64,000 bases of DNA. Source: Lumbricus terrestris (Eukaryota > Annelida > Clitellata > Crassiclitellata > Lumbricidae). The stretch is from the NCBI GenBank assembly GCA_949752735.1, contig OX457053.1:4023166-4087165 (forward strand), read 5' to 3'. Numbering within the stretch: position 1 is the stretch's first letter; each line of letters starts with the position of its first letter. This document shows, piece by piece, positions 63,196 to 64,000 of the stretch. The translations under genes were made by a program, and so were the position numbers. The notes below the pieces were generated by a model. The model did not search any database. It was not told the DNA's origin and worked only from the letters and a program-made list of their open reading frames with translations.

Positions 63196-64000
63196 TTACA
63201 AGTTAAATTGGTCGAGTGAAATTATAGAGAAAAATACTTATTGAAACACAAACATTTACTAGGTCATGTAATTGAATATAAAAAACGTTAAACTGTTTAA
63301 CTACAACATTAATTGTTCACTACTTTATAATGTGCACAACAAGATTATTGACTATCTTAGATGTCCACTTCCACATAGTTTCTACTTAAAATAGACGTAC
63401 GACACGGCACGGAGATAGGTTAGGATGTCGGTTTTTCTGTCAGTTGCTCAACGCCACTAACACCCTGGAAGAAGGCTGCTTTCTGCTTCACACAATCTCT
63501 CTGCAGTCCAGAAAGGAACCTCCGCATCCAAGCATAAGTAATTTTTCAGTACTATACAGCCCTGCATTCAAATAATCCAAAAACTGCGTGACTATGACTA
63601 TGCTGCTGTAGAGTATAATAGTCGACATGACAGTCTGAAGTTGATTGGGTCTCGCGCTATTAGAAGATTCGCGCAGTTGGTCACAATAGGCCCTAATATT
63701 ATTTTTTCACTGTAAAATAATTACTGTTTTTACAACGCGCTCGTCGCTTTCAACAATGCTGGCAGCCTATAGCAGTCAATTTATCGCTTAGGCATAAATG
63801 CGATTGGGTGACTTCGGAAGGCTATAATAGTGCCTACAGATAAAACGAATCACAGCTACAAACTATAGGCTAACCAGGTCTACATGTAGACTGTATTTTT
63901 CCGGAATCCAGCAAACAATTATTATTTTCGAAATCATCATTTATAACACGGATGCTGTATAAAAACGTTTACTAAGCTTTATTCGCTGCTCCTTTATGGT

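Overview
The window is animal nuclear DNA. It has spliced genes with GT-AG introns, tRNA-derived SINEs, LINE tails, a Helitron, hAT, mariner and Harbinger-like elements, and large microsatellites. Gene content and general look suggest a marine invertebrate, perhaps a deuterostome such as an echinoderm; that placement is an inference and the species cannot be read from the sequence.

Only two kinds of host gene are present, all on the minus strand. At the left edge (40-9991) is the 5' half of a glycogen synthase gene: seven coding exons giving the first 364 residues, with the rest beyond base 1. From 19040 to 58958 there is a head-to-tail array of four cytochrome P450 genes of CYP2-clan type, here called D (19040-27999), C (34770-42888), B (46128-50544) and A (52771-58958). 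Each has five coding exons with the same intron phases (2,1,0,1). All four open reading frames are complete (504, 505, 504 and 511 residues) with AGTETT, ExxR, PERF and heme-cysteine motifs. The same array-wide oddity appears in all four: the C-helix Trp and Arg that normally contact the heme propionates are Phe and His. Each gene also appears to have a non-coding first exon 0.35 to 1.7 kb upstream, behind a TATA-like box.

Nearly everything else is mobile or repetitive DNA. Because the P450 genes are tandem copies, the sister genes supply empty sites, so many insertions can be delimited exactly: a Helitron in C, a Harbinger-like MITE and a MULE-like foldback element downstream of D, hAT elements in D and C, and a foldback element in B. 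A recurrent class of foldback elements carries terminal arrays of a short motif, each element with its own motif. The 10.5-19 kb gap between glycogen synthase and the array holds a dead mariner, a hAT nested in its own relative, and several MITEs. In intron 3 of gene C a 30-bp segment that is single-copy in B and D has expanded to about 16 copies. A degraded multi-copy ORF of unknown function lies antisense in intron 1 of gene D. From 60.5 to 64 kb only repeats and unassigned sequence are seen.

Functionally, the P450s should be ER-membrane monooxygenases of unknown substrate that arose by successive tandem duplication: C and D are the youngest pair, B is intermediate, A the most divergent. 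Nothing links them functionally to glycogen synthase except adjacency and shared orientation.
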